Of a stretch of DNA of 64,000 nt, positions 34,874 to 46,494 are shown piece after piece (position 1 is the stretch's first letter; every line of letters starts with the position of its first letter). Where the stretch lies: positions 24,592,433 to 24,656,432 of the forward strand of contig OY783192.1 in assembly GCA_963678675.1 (NCBI GenBank), given 5' to 3'. Both the position numbers and the translations under genes were made by a program. Source of the stretch: Xiphydria camelus. Lineage: Eukaryota; Arthropoda; Insecta; Hymenoptera; Xiphydriidae. Under the pieces are notes generated by a model. That model ran no database searches. It saw only the letters and a program-made list of their open reading frames with translations, and was not told the origin of the DNA.

Positions 34874-35336
34874 GGTGCCGAGGCATTTTTCATATGGAAA
34901 TACGGCGAGACCCTTTGACTGGTTTAAGTGCGGCGCTCGTGAAACCGTTAGCAACGGTACCTTTGACCTTCGGACATGGACTCGGACAGCCCCAGCGTCA
35001 TCGGCTGTTCCTCCACCCTTCTCTAATTAGCCTTCTCTAATTAATGTCGCCCACGCTATCCCCTCCGTTGATCGAAAAGTCGCTACGTTCCGAACTATAT
35101 AAGACGAAGCCAGGAGGCTTCCGGGGACTTCTCTTGCCTTGTCTTAATTGTATCAGTCATCAACGCATCTTGTATCTCTTGAATATATCTGTACCTATAT
35201 ATATATCAGTCTTACAGTGAGTGCAGTGTTCAGTTTATTCGTTACCCGTTTCCGCACCTTTGAAGCAGAGTGCCTTATCGCTCCATGGGCACGGACTCGC
35301 CATCTACAGACGACCTGGACCGGCTCAGTACGTAAC
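34874..35336 (+). mobile_element. Possible solo LTR with TATA box
   Basis: TGCCGAGGCATTTTTC at 34875 to GTACGTAACA at about 35336 starts with TG and ends with CA. ACTATATAAGACG (35093-35105) resembles a core promoter, followed 50-100 bp later by TATCAGTCATC / TCAGTC-like initiators. AAAGT occurs on both sides (34864-34868 and 35337-35341), possibly a duplication, but its spacing from the TG start is imperfect. No internal retroelement domain is nearby. Confidence 0.3.
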
Positions 35337-35545
35337 AAAGTCGAATCGGTAGTTAGAGTTGGTGTCAATTCGGGAGATCGAAGCGTCTAACCTCGAAATC
35401 GTGAATTTGTGAATAATGGCAATTACTCACCATTGCCGTGCAAGTAAGAGTCACATATGCGAATACGATGGCTCACACGTCGGCCATCTTGTATAGTTAT
35501 TTGTTTTAGGTAAATGAGTGGTGTGCGTTTCCGATCAAAAAATTA

Positions 35546-37916
35546 GTGCAAGAAACTAAAAATAATGGCAAAAGGACGAAAAAAGAAATTCGCATTAGTT
35601 TGGTGGGCCAATTGTGGATCAACAAGTGTTGTGGATTGGCATCTATCCCAGGAAAACGAGAAATAGGAAGTACGGTTAACCTCCTATGGAAAACAGCTAA
35701 AGGGAAGACAATGCGACTGCCAGCTAAAATACTCGCAGTTGGCAGTAAGTATTACACTTGTACAGTCATTGTATATTACGATTCCTAAAATAAAAAAATG
35801 AGCTCAGTTTTCAATCTTTTTGTTCTTTCTTATTCACATTTCTAACACATCATGTGAATATAATTAAAATTTTATTTCAAAAAGTTCATTCATTCTAAAT
35901 ATTTGGCACATCTATTTTATGCTTTATCATTACCTATCAATTTTATTGTCGATATTTGTCATTTCATAATCACATGTTTCTTTCAGCTGAAAAAGACGAG
36001 CTGAACCAAATGATTGTAACCTCATCTGGAGAACTGCACGACCCGGTAAAGAAGATATTCTCTACCAGTGTCCTACATGAAAAAAAAAGAGAAAGCTCAA
36101 GAGTTGAGAGTATTGAGTAATATGAACAAATTGCATAAAAATGATTTATCTAAACGGATTTTACAGGAGAAACCAATTTACAGCAATTTTTCAAATTCAT
36201 CTTTGCCAAGTGTCTACAGTGACAAGTGGTGAATATGAGGCTTCATGTTCCACGGCAAATGTCATGCCTACAAACTCAGCGACCGATATACAGGGTCTTT
36301 GTAAATGATTACAGACCACGTGACCTACGCGCACCACGTGCCCTACGGGCATATCCAACCAACATTGCACAATTGGTACTCAACCGAGCTAGTCCGAGCT
36401 CTCAACCAATAACATATGCGCGTAGGTCACGTGGCTTGTCACGTGGTCTGTAATCATTTATGAAGACCCTGTAATACCCATGCGTTACCTCAATATTTCG
36501 ATAGTGATCATGGCAATGCCACAGCTTATGAGTCATTTGATAATGTGACGCATTTGAGTAGCTTGGCGCAAACTATAACAGCTCAACAGAAGGACGGAGC
36601 TTACACGAATTACTCAATATTGATTCTAATAGAAGTAACGAGTATCTTCTAAATTTGACTGACAATGAAGGAAGTATAATTTCACAAAATAAGCTGCCCT
36701 GTGTGCCAAATGATTCTAACAATATGCAGTAAGACAAAATGACGAATCACAACCTCCCTCTTCTTATATACATAATTTTGATAATAATGGTTATAACAAC
36801 GAAAATAACAAATCATCCCTACGCTCAGGCAGATCAGTTTATGTTAACGAACAACACAACAACAACAACACAACCCGCAGATGATAATGACCGAACATCA
36901 AATAAGAGTGAAGATTCAGATGATGGAGGCAATACGGTCGAAGAAAAATATGATGATGGACCCGTGTGAGCCATGGCTGGCATGATAAATTGGGAAGGTA
37001 TATTTACTCCAGAAACTGAATTTAATCAACAAATATACATTACATAATAATAGTTGTCTTATACACTGACGTAAAAAGTAAACTCATTTATTGTGTAATT
37101 ATACGTGTTACTAATTAATGTAATACATAGTTATAATGTCTTTTATTTAATAGTGACCGAGAAAGACATTGCTCACCAAGAACTGTTGCTGAAAGCCATG
37201 AGATATGTTTTTGAAATTAGTCAAGGGAACACTGGTGAACCAAATGGAAAAATTGAGGTAAAAAATGTTTCTCAGTTAGTCAGACAAATCTTTTTTTTTT
37301 TAACTTTCATTAACACTTAATTATAATTATATATAATTAATTAATTAGTTATTTTCCCTTTTTTATAGATGAACCCAGTTTATTTAGAGCCGTCAGAGTA
37401 CATGGTAAATAAAATTTTAATTAAAAATATTCGTGAGATAAAGTATTTACTTATCAATATAATTAGTTTAAAAGATGTTTATAACGAATAAATGTAATTT
37501 TACAGGAAGAGATATCGCCAAATAGTAAATTTTATCTATCAAAAGCCATAATCGCCGTAATCAACATTCAAATTACGCACATTGATACCGATGAAGAACG
37601 ATGGAAGGCTTTAGTACGTGAAATACTGATTGAAGTCTATGGAGCAAGCTTACGGAATTATTCGGCAAAAGGTTTACGTGGTGGTCGTCCTGCAATCGAT
37701 CATCGATTATTCAAAGGATTATATGTTAAATCAAATACAAAATTTTTGAATTAAAATAGGTACATTAAATATATCTTATCGACTAATAAATTGCGATTAC
37801 TTTACAGAATGGGTTAAGCGAGTTTGTCCAACCGTGGATAAAAAAAATTAATCAACGAAATTAATAAATTGGCATACAACAAACGCAAAGCACTTCGCAA
37901 TAGAATGAATCTATAA
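35546..37916 (+). pseudogene. Decayed multi-exon BEN-domain-like gene
   Basis: Exons with matching splice sites: 35546-35744 (ends KILAVG), 35987 on (TEKDELNQMIVTSSGELHDP), 37154-37257, 37369-37404, 37506 to about 37735, and 37808-37916. The last two read ALVREILIEVYGASLRNYSA, GRPAIDHRLFKGLY and EWVKRVCPTVDKK, then a Lys/Arg-rich end. The spacing L(V)RE.......Y(S)..G..G.PA(L/I)D......Y.WV...CP fits the BEN domain, a DNA/protein-interaction module found in chromatin regulators. Breaks: stop at 36118, frameshifts around 36890, donor after 37735 changed from GT to TT, an A-run frameshift after DKK, and a MITE at 36291. Asn-rich and acidic linker sequence (36740-36970) resembles an unstructured region. 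Confidence 0.5.
36291..36471. mobile_element. 181-bp MITE inside the BEN-like gene
   Basis: Ends CAGGGTCTT(T/C)... and complement with TA at 36289-36290 and 36472-36473. Arms share GATTACAGACCACGTGACCT. It splits the second exon of the decayed gene. Confidence 0.8.
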
Positions 37917-38379
37917 GCGAAACGCAAAAAGACGGCCTGAAAATTATTCTGAGGTTTTTTATAATATTTATTCGTGAGTCGATATTTTCTTCAATAATAC
38001 TTTCATTGATTTGTTCCAAACGCCTTTGAGATTTTCATGAATACTAAAATAAATAAATTTATCAATAAATAAATTGTTTTATATGTAATTTCAATTAATT
38101 CATAACATATATATATATTATATTACAGCACCTTTTAGGTCATATAGGTTTAAAACTGGTTCGCCGATATTTACTGCCATTTAGGTCTTGTGGGTTATGT
38201 TGAAGCTTTTTTAATTTTTCAAATTGACCTAATCATAGCCTAAAAGTGGCATAACTGGAATTAAGTGCCATTTTTAAGTTTAGATTAGGTTTTAAATTAT
38301 ATATTAAATATATTTGAATTATGATCTAATGTAGACCCGCAAAACCTAAAGAGAATGGGATCTTGAGGTTTAAAATAGG

Positions 38380-39370
38380 TGGAAAATTTTGACTCGGGAA
38401 CCCTTCAAAAGTTGTCTAATCTACAGGCACATTGATCTAAAGGATATTTTCATATGCTCACCCTACTACACCCTTTCTCCACGGGTCTCGTTCGGTGCAT
38501 ATATCACACACAAGCGCGCATTTCTCCGCCGATATCGTAAGCCCAAGTTAATACGCGCGTTCTACATTTGAAAATTCTTCGGTTTTTTCGTGGTTCCGTA
38601 AACACGGGGGTCAATTTGGGATACAAATAACTCCGATGTGCAGATTCTGGATAAACCGTAGTAAAATCGAAAGGAAAAATCGCGAATGAAAGTCGACGAT
38701 CAGTGTCGCTATTTCCTACACAGTCGCGTAAATTAAAAGGAGAGGCGACAGTCGACTTTGGGCGAGAGGTCATTACTCGCGAGAGATTGGAATTTACGAC
38801 GGCTTTGTCGAAGCCGTTAATGTTTACCGCAGGAAGCGAGGAGACGGCGGCGCGGAAGACCGAGAGAGATGATGAAAATGAGAAACGAGAACGCGCGCGC
38901 GGGGTAAGTCGGAGAGGTTTGAAATAATGAAAGCGCTAGGTAGAGGAGGAAAGTGCGAGGGGCCGCGCGGAAAGACGTTGAGCTATACCTATTTAAAATT
39001 AGTCGTCGCGCGCGCGCGCGCGCGGTCATCGCCCGGCGAAACCTTGCTACTCGCGAGAGACTCTACCTACTTTGTTGGACCGGGCCGTGACTGTACGGAA
39101 GGAGAATCCATTTATTATTTACTATTTTTTCCTTCCGAGTCAATAACCCAAGCCGGGAGGATATAGATTCGACGCGAGATGACGGATGAGGAAACTGATG
39201 ATCCAACGTTGTAACTACGCGGAGAATCGTAGTCAGAGAGCCTTTCAAAGTCTTGCGTGGCCTTTTATGGCAAATCGAAATACTTTCTCCTTTATTTTGG
39301 AAGATACTTTCTCACCGACACGCGTAAGCCCGGCTTGGTGTTCGTAAACCGGGCTTAAGTCAAAATCCTG
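38380..39370. other. GC/CpG-rich segment, no identified gene
   Basis: CpG-rich DNA with a (CG)n run at about 39006-39022 and a donor-like GGG|GTAAGT at 38902-38909 stands out from AT-rich surroundings. It may hold a 5' exon or promoter of a gene, but no frame (38703-38927 and others) has a recognisable product. 37920-38380 before it has nothing. Confidence 0.3.
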
Positions 39371-39527
39371 AGCTCGCGTCAAGTGAATTATTAATTTTTT
39401 AACGATTTTCTTCAACGCTTCTAATATAATATATTTGTTTCGGTTTACGGTGATGGTAAGGCTTGTATGTAGCGCCCCTATGCGGCCAAATTTTTGCTGT
39501 AGGATATTTCCAAGATTAGTGATACCT

Positions 39528-39783
39528 ACTTAAACTACAAACCAAGTGTTATTGGCTAAAGCGCACCCAAAATTATACCCAAAAACTATGACTTATAATT
39601 GTTAATGCTTTATTAAATAAATACAATGTGAAAGAATATTAGTGGTGGTCAAATACCGCTGGATCGGGTTAATTCTTTCATGTTATGTGTTTGTCTAACA
39701 AAGTATTAACAATTATAAACCATAGTTTTCGCATATAGCTTGGAGTACGCTTAGCCAATAACACTTAGCTTGTAGTTTAAACA
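39528..39783. mobile_element. Foldback MITE
   Basis: Inverted arms TTAAACTACAAACCAAGTGT / complement with TTATTGGCTAA in both, about 90 bp each, around an AT-rich centre. Confidence 0.65.
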
Positions 39784-39799
39784 TCATTAACTGTTCACA

Positions 39800-40670
39800 C
39801 GTGCTTGATATTAGCATGCTACTTTTAAGCATGCTTCTAAATAAGCATGCTTAAAGCAAGCACTCGAATACACGTGCTATTTACTAGCAGGCTATCTGTA
39901 GCAGGCCGGCTGTAATTCGTGAAAAACTGCAACTGGCGAATATTTGTTATCGCGCTCAAAAATAAAAGAGAAAATATAATTTATATAATGTACATGAAAT
40001 TCTGAGAAATAGCGATTAATTTTTTATCACGGTCAAATTCGGAAGTAAAATTCCTTGATTCCGTTTATAATTTTCTAGAAATTTGTCAGTTTAGCGAATA
40101 CCTCGCTCGCTCGATCAAAGTTACTTCGTATACTGAGAAAAGAGTTTATTTGCATTTAATAAATGTATACTTGATTACGGAGGAAGAAATATTTTGTTGG
40201 GCCAAGTAAATATAAATTAATTATTACAATGTCTCTTTCATTCAAATAAAAATAGAGTAATAGCTAATAAATATTTACTTGGCCCAAAGAAATATTTCTT
40301 TCGCCATAATCAAGTAGGTACTCTGGGGGAAGAGGTGTAGTTAAATACGAACCTATATAAGAGAAAATTTATTTGAGATAAATAGACATTTATTTACGTC
40401 GAATAAAAGTCTATTTACATTAAATTAATGTTTTGCATCTTTTTAATCGAGTACGAACCTAGTAGAACATTTATCTAATTCAAATAGAGTTTTATTCAAT
40501 GAGAATAAATTCCTTTTCATCTCAAATAGATTTTTTTATTAAGTTCAACTAGACGCGACGGAACACGACTGATGGATACTAGCATGCTTATATACAAACA
40601 CCATCCATACTTGCTTATAAGCATTCCCTTTTTCAACCCCGCCTCAGGAAGCATGCTCGAAAATCAACCG
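39800..40670. repeat. AAGCATGCTT word clusters
   Basis: AAGCATGCTT, TAGCATGCT, GCAGGC and CACGTGCT words cluster at 39800-39905 and again at 40575-40660, like the subterminal repeats of a TE with ends near these positions. Between them lies a copy of the CAAGTAAATATT repeat (39908-40215) and its partial inverse (40250-40320). 40671-40980 has nothing recognisable. Confidence 0.45.
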
Positions 40671-40984
40671 TCGCACAGTGGGAAATTGTACCTATCTGTG
40701 CGGTCATAAATCAAATTTGTAAAGGAAGGCACGAGTCAAAAGTAATTATTGTTTGGTAGTCGGGAGGGATCGGAAAATAGTCTGGTATAACGCTTTCATC
40801 GCGTTCTCGGTAAAAACATGGCCGCACGACCAGTCCGATTTCTATCGTTACCTGATAAATACGTTCATTCTCAATGCTATTAAAACTTCAGGCGTTTTAT
40901 TGTATTTCCCGGCATTTCCCGGCTAAAATAATATATGTGTAAGGAAGACAAGCCTGTGTAGTTTTGTAATCAGGCATAATTGGA

Positions 40985-41118
40985 CTCCACTTTGCTCCAC
41001 TTTTTAAGGAAAAGAATTTTAAATAATACCGAGTTGACAAAACCAGCCAGAGATCATGATTTTCAAACAGTTAATGGACTTAAATCAAATTTGGTATAGG
41101 AGGTTTTTTAGGTCACTT
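40985..41118. repeat. Family B, left part, split by the GACGT element
   Basis: GACTCCACTTTGCTCCACTT-type sequence followed by CAGCCAGAGATCATGATTTT matches other family B copies. It stops at 41118 and resumes at 47206 (TTATCACGAATCTGAAGTCG) in the order seen uninterrupted at 33354-33375. Confidence 0.65.
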
Positions 41119-42204
41119 CCCAGGTAGCACACTGACGTTAGAATAACGTCTCAGACGTCATTTTTTGGTCAGTATAGGGTTTCAGACGTCAGTTGTCGTA
41201 ATATTAACCCCCCACAAAAACAGATTCTCTGTAAAAAAAAGGCGGCATGTTCATTCAGTGCCAACAAAAATTGATACGTAAAATACTCTCTAAAAAAGAT
41301 TTGAAATCAATTAAGATCGCCATGTTCAAGAGTTATATATAAAAAGTAAAAGGCATCATTTGAAAGGGAAATTATTGTAAATCAGGTTACTAAAAAATTC
41401 GACTAAAAAATTTATAAAAAAATTTTAATAAAAAAGAACTTGCCGCGTTTAAGTTTTCATATTTTGTCCACTATACCGAATATTGGTAGTGCTTGGACGG
41501 TGTTAGAGTGATTCATAAATTGCACTGCCGAAGTCAAATTCAGAGAAATTCAGAAGGCCCCCGCCTGATCGGTTTCTCGTACGAAATTCGGTATACTGGT
41601 GGTATCATATAAGTGTATGAATTTATTTAAAATCATAAGTGCATAAACATCGAGTATAATTCTGTGTGTGAATTTTTTATTTTGAAGGGAAAAAACGCGG
41701 TAAGTTCTTTTTTATTAAAATTTTTTTATAAATTTTTTTAGTCGAATTTTGTAGTCACTTGATTTACAATAATTTCCCTTTCAAATGATGCCTTTTACTT
41801 TTTATATATAACTCTTGAACATGGCGATCTTAATTGATTTCAAATCTTTTTTGGAGAGTATTTTACGTATCAATTTTTGTTGGCACTGAATGAATATGCC
41901 GCCTTTTTTACAGAGAATCTGTTTTTGTGGGGGGATTTCACTACTTTTTGGAATTTATTCATGAGGAGAATACGTACCTATACATGTAGGAGAATAGCTT
42001 TTTATTACTAAGTGTATTATTGCAGAACGAGTAGGTTAGAAGATTTTCATGAAGACTCACGATTTTCTGACATGTCATCTCGTACAGGTGCAACCGAAGA
42101 GGATCTAGCTCATGTCCTGTCCGTAAAAAAATGACTTTTAAGGTACAGGAATCATCGGTATCTCCTAAGCGCCGAGCGATATGCAACCCATTTGCTGGCG
42201 TGTA

Positions 42205-42544
42205 CCGTATGTCCCACTCTGTACGGGCCAGTTTGAAGTTACCTTCGGGGAGGCTTGGTCGGTAATCGAAACATTTAATACCGGTAGAAGTCGAGTCGGT
42301 AGTTAGAGTTGGTGTCAATTCGGGAGATCGAAGCGTCTAATCTCGAAATTACGAATTTGTGAATAATGGTGAGTAATTTCCATTATTCACAAATTCATAA
42401 TTTCAAAGTTAGACGCTTCGATCACCGGAATTGACACCAACTCTAACTACCGACTCGACTTCTACCGGTATTAAATGACTCAAGTACCGACCAAGCCTCC
42501 CCGAAGGTAACTTCAAACTGGCCCGTACAGAGTGGGACATACGG
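42205..42544. mobile_element. 340-bp foldback MITE, TA duplication
   Basis: Tips CCGTATGTCCCACTCTGTAC and complement, TA at 42203-42204 and 42545-42546. Arms of about 160 bp contain CAATTCGGGAGATCGAAGCG. Centre near 42377. The arms share blocks with 13130-13310, 28057-28868 and 35340-35420. Confidence 0.8.
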
Positions 42545-42644
42545 TATAGAGCGACTGACCCTGTATGTATGTTGTTCCATACAATCTGTCCCTTTCCATA
42601 GGTACACGCCAGCGTAGCACATTGCATATCGGTTGGCGCCATCG

Positions 42645-42775
42645 GATCCAAGATGGTTCCCTAAAATTCCAAGATGGTTCCCTAAAATTCGGTGACAATA
42701 CCGACAGCCGGTACTCGAACCAAATAGCAGAGATTGAACCAAATAGCAGGGACACGAACCAAATAGACGTTTCAG
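42645..42775 (+). repeat. Two short tandem repeats
   Basis: CCAAGATGGTTCCCTAAAAT occurs twice in direct tandem (about 42650-42691). GAACCAAATAG(C)AG-type units of 18-19 bp occur three times at about 42716-42770. No coding meaning found. Confidence 0.7.
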
Positions 42776-42796
42776 TCCGAAAAACATCGGTCATAT

Positions 42797-44420
42797 CAAT
42801 AGTGCTGAATGTGACAGACGCTCTGACAGCTAGCTATTATCAAATCGTTTGGATTTTTTTTTAATAATCAAGATAGTGCACGGAAGCAGTGTCATTTTTC
42901 TCTGGTTGCTGGTGCATGAAGAGCAGGAAAGGAGACATCTGTATCTCGGAAGAAGTGGCATCAGATAAGTTACTTCCTAACTGACTGTCTTAACCTCATT
43001 TTCATCCCTTATACAGAACAAATATCTTTGTGGTTATTCTATTTTTTGTTTTCAGCGCCATACGAGAACGGGACGGATTGATGGAAATTTGATTTTTCTT
43101 CGCAGTCAAAAATCAACCTGGGTAGAAAAGAATTCTCTAGAATTGCGGTACAATGCCACGGTATGAATATCAGGTTCTACCGACATGCCATGCTTCGACA
43201 AGGTCTGTATCAACTTTAGCGGTATATTGGGGGCACTGCACTAATCCTGTGGCACATTTTTCTATCTGGGAAAGCATATTATTATGGTAGTACAGCTGTA
43301 CAGCGTTCCGATAATATACCGTCTTCCCGTACTGACAGTATACATGCATTTTTTTTTACCTCCAATATGCCGGAATTAAAAATCTCTAGAACTCTGCGGT
43401 ACAATGCCACGGTAGGAATATCAAATTCTACCGACATGACATGCTTCGACAAGGTCTGTGTCAACTTTAGCATTATATTGGGGGCACTGCACTAATCCTA
43501 TATGGCACAATTTTCTATCTGGGGAAGCCGTGGTAGAAAAGTAGGAGACGATAGAATTGGATTAAAATAATGAAGTAATTATTTTATTATCCTTTCTTTA
43601 TCGATATATTCCCCCTTTCGTATTATCAAAAGTTCCAATTATATATTATCGGAACGCTGTACAGTTGTACTACCATAATAATATGCTTTCCCAGATAGAA
43701 AAATGTGCCACAGGATTAGTGCAGTGCCCCCAATATACCGCTAAAGTTGATACAGACCTTGTCGAAGTATGTCATGTCGGTAGAACCTGATATTCCTACC
43801 GTGGCATTGTACCGCAGAGTTCTAGAGATTTTTAATTCCGGCATATTGGAGGTAAAAAAAATGCATGTATACTGTCAGTACGGGAAGACGGTATATTATC
43901 GGAACGCTGTACAGCTGTACTACCATAATAATATGCTTCCCCAGATAGAAAAATGTACCACAGGATTAGTGCAGTGCCCCCAATATACCGCTAAAGTTGA
44001 TACAGACCTTGTCGAAGCATGTCATGTCGGTAGAACCTGATATTCATACCGTGGCATTGTACCGCAATTCTAGAGAATTCTTTTCTACCCAGGTTGATTT
44101 TTGACTGCGAAGAAAAATCAAATTTCCATCAATCCGTCCCGTTCTCGTATGGCGCTGAAAACAAAAAATAGAATAACCACAAAGATATTTGATCTGTATA
44201 AGGGATGAAAATGAGGTTAAGACAGTCAGTTTGGAAGTAACTTATCTGATGCCACTTCTTCTGAGATACAGAGATGTCTCCTTTCCTGCTCTTCATGCAC
44301 CAGCAACCAGAGAAAAATGACACTGCTTCCGTGCACTATCTTGATTATTAAAAAAAAATCCAAACGATTTGATAATAGCTAGCTGTCAGAGCGTCTGTCA
44401 CATTCACCACTATTGAGATT
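42797..44420. repeat. 1.6-kb palindrome inside family A copy 2
   Basis: Arms of about 770 bp, from CAATAGTG(C)TGAATGTGACAG to its complement. Within each arm a ~240-bp unit with ATTGGGGGCACTGCACTAAT is duplicated (near 43170 and 43410, inverted near 43720 and 43970). Centre near 43600. Equivalent in position to 4823-5900 of copy 1 but different in sequence, except for related short segments near 43545-43645. Confidence 0.75.
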
Positions 44421-45673
44421 CACTACTCCGATTACACTGAATTTTTACTTTTTATTAACAAGCGCGTCCGAGGATCGAAAAAATGCGAGGGAAATCGTTT
44501 CGCGAATGGAAATATTTTATTAATTTTGAAAAACAACTAAACATTCAAGGAATATATTCTCTCACACACTCTCACATACATTTTTGATGGCGTATGCGTG
44601 TGGCCGCATCTGTGTACATATTTCCGACCATGGCCGAATATCGCCGAAGACAGGCGGAATTTTTGTGAGATTTTGACATATATATATCGCCCGAGAAATC
44701 GGATTCTCGACTTTCGAGGCGCGAGGGGCGTGGCTTTGTGTTGCTAAGGAAAAATATCTGTTAATATGTAACTTACAACATTTACTCTGGTCTCTATCGA
44801 TAGAGAATAGTCGATTTATATGGCGTAACTAAGCATAGTTTTGGTTATAACCGTATATTTATTGAGAAAATTCGATGTTAAAATTGAGGGGTGAAGGGGG
44901 CAGACATTTTTCCTGTAAAGATACACGGGTGCTCGCGGCGACAGCGCTGGCGGCGTCGTTCTGACGACTTGAATGAACATGCCGCGAGACACTACCGTGT
45001 CTCTTGACGCGTCGCAGGGACGTCATATTTACGACGTACCTTGGACGTCAAAATTCAACGTCTTTTTGACGGAACTTTTCCGTCATTTTTAATGACGAAC
45101 AAGACTTAGAAAAATTTCCGTCTCCTGCATTTATAGGGACTTGAAAATTTATTTGTGAATAAATGGACAAAAATTGTAATTTGTTCAATTATTAAATCAA
45201 TAAATTATTTCATTTAGTCTCCAGAGTATGTTGAGCAAGTTATAAACTATACTGTTTATTAAAAAGCACAGATTATTAAAGTAAATGAAAGACAATCAAT
45301 TAATGTAGGATAAATAAACATTCATATAATTATTTATTTATTTACATTTATTTATTTATTATTTATTTCTTGCATAGACGCAAATTGATACTAATATCAA
45401 TTTGCGTCTATGCAAGAAATAAATAATAAATAAATAAATGTAAATAAATAAATAATTATATGAATGTTTATTCATCCTACATTAATTGATTGTCTTATCA
45501 AATAATATTTATCAAAAGATACAATCATAAATTTAGAAAAATATTGAGAAAAGAATAATACAATTATAAAATCTTATTTATTCAAGCTCTTTCTTATTGA
45601 AAAGTAATATACCTTTATTCCATCAAACTTCATATGAACACTAATACATAGTAATAATATTCTTAACCACAGA

Positions 45674-45764
45674 AGCGTGCAGCAGATGAGGACTCGAGGA
45701 CACTGACCAATCAACGAAGTTAAGCAGCGAAAAGTGCGGACACTAGTTGGATGGGTGACCGCTC
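45674..45764 (+). ncRNA. 5S rRNA-derived sequence (Pol III box A and box C), left arm
   Basis: GAAGTTAAGCAGCG (45716-45729) and TTGGATGGGTGACC (45747-45760) match the box A and box C of the 5S rRNA internal promoter bound by TFIIIA. The box A start to GGATGGG spacing is 33 nt, as in 5S genes from memory. ATCAACGAAGTTAAGCA precedes; the 5' third and the intervening part have diverged, so it is not a functional 5S gene. It could drive Pol III transcription. T-runs follow downstream inside the nested MITE (about 45812). Confidence 0.65.
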
Positions 45765-45780
45765 ACGACGAAAAGATATA

Positions 45781-45993
45781 CACTCGGCGTCTCGGATTCT
45801 GTCGCTGGTGACTTTTTTTTAATGTTATTTTTAAACGTACTAACCAATGATTAATCAATTCTCATGCTTTTATTAACGAGAGTAGACACTACCGTAGCTA
45901 ATGAGGGCATGAGAATTAATTGTTTATTGGTTAGTACGTTTAAAAATAACATTTAAAAAAAGTCACCAGCGACATAATCCGAGACGCCGGGTG
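45781..45993. mobile_element. 213-bp foldback MITE nested in the left arm
   Basis: Tips CAC(T/C)CGGCGTCTCGGATT and complement with TA at 45779-45780 and 45994-45995. The right arm of the palindrome (around 46386-46395) shows the same site with a single TA, giving the empty site. The inner loop (TTTTTAAACGTACTAACCAA) is also present at about 27552-27620. Confidence 0.8.
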
Positions 45994-46405
45994 TACGTCA
46001 GACCTAACCTTTTAGAACCGTCATTTTTTACGTCATCACAACGTACGGTAGAACGTCATTATGACGTGATTTGTCTGACGTCGTGTGGATGTGCAATTAA
46101 GCCGTCTTTGCGACGTTAAAATGACGTCATATTTTTCGTCATCTGACGTCAGAACTAACCTTCAAAAAACGTGATTTCGACGTTACCCAGGTAGCACACT
46201 AACGTCGAAATGACGTTTTTTGAAGGTCAGTTCTGACGTCAGATGACGAAAAATATGACGTCATTTTAACGTCGCAAAGGCGGCTTAATTGCACATCCAC
46301 ACGACGTTAGAAAAATCACGTCATAATGACGTTCTACCGTACGTTGGTATGACGTAAAAAATTACGGTTCTAAAAGGTTAGGTCTGACGTATATCTTTTC
46401 ATTGT

Positions 46406-46494
46406 GAGCGGTCACCCATCCAACTAGAGAGTGTCCGCACTTTTCGCTGCTTAACTTCGTTGATCGGTCGGTGTCCTCGAGTCCTCATCTGCTG
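46406..46494 (-). ncRNA. 5S rRNA-derived sequence, right arm
   Basis: Complement of the left-arm copy. Box C is at 46410-46423 and box A at 46445-46458, and the preceding GACCGATCAACGAAG is closer to 5S than the left copy. A 4-bp insertion (CTCT) lengthens the box A-C spacing to 37 nt. Transcription from the two arms would be convergent-symmetric on opposite strands. Confidence 0.65.

Larger units (their letters stand above)
41208..45007 (+). mobile_element. Family A composite element, copy 2 (complete boundaries)
   Basis: The intact right arm of the host element (about 47115-47125) gives the empty sequence, so the insert can be delimited: a C6 tip after ATATTAA on the left, and CTCTTGA plus two or three bases before CGTCGCAGGG on the right. 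No duplication longer than one base can be fitted. Contents: foldback module (41208-41935), flank with ATGAGGAGAATACGTAC, small MITE (42205-42544), palindrome (42797-44420) and 3' module (44107-45007) with the hairpin end. Confidence 0.6.

Noticed and set aside
38703..38927. 75-codon frame in GC-rich DNA
   Set aside because: No recognisable domain, overlapping frames on both strands, composition-driven.
45290..45480. Repeat cluster considered as a CRISPR-like array
   Set aside because: It is an AT-rich hairpin with ATTT microsatellite runs; no regular repeat-spacer structure, and the genome is eukaryotic.
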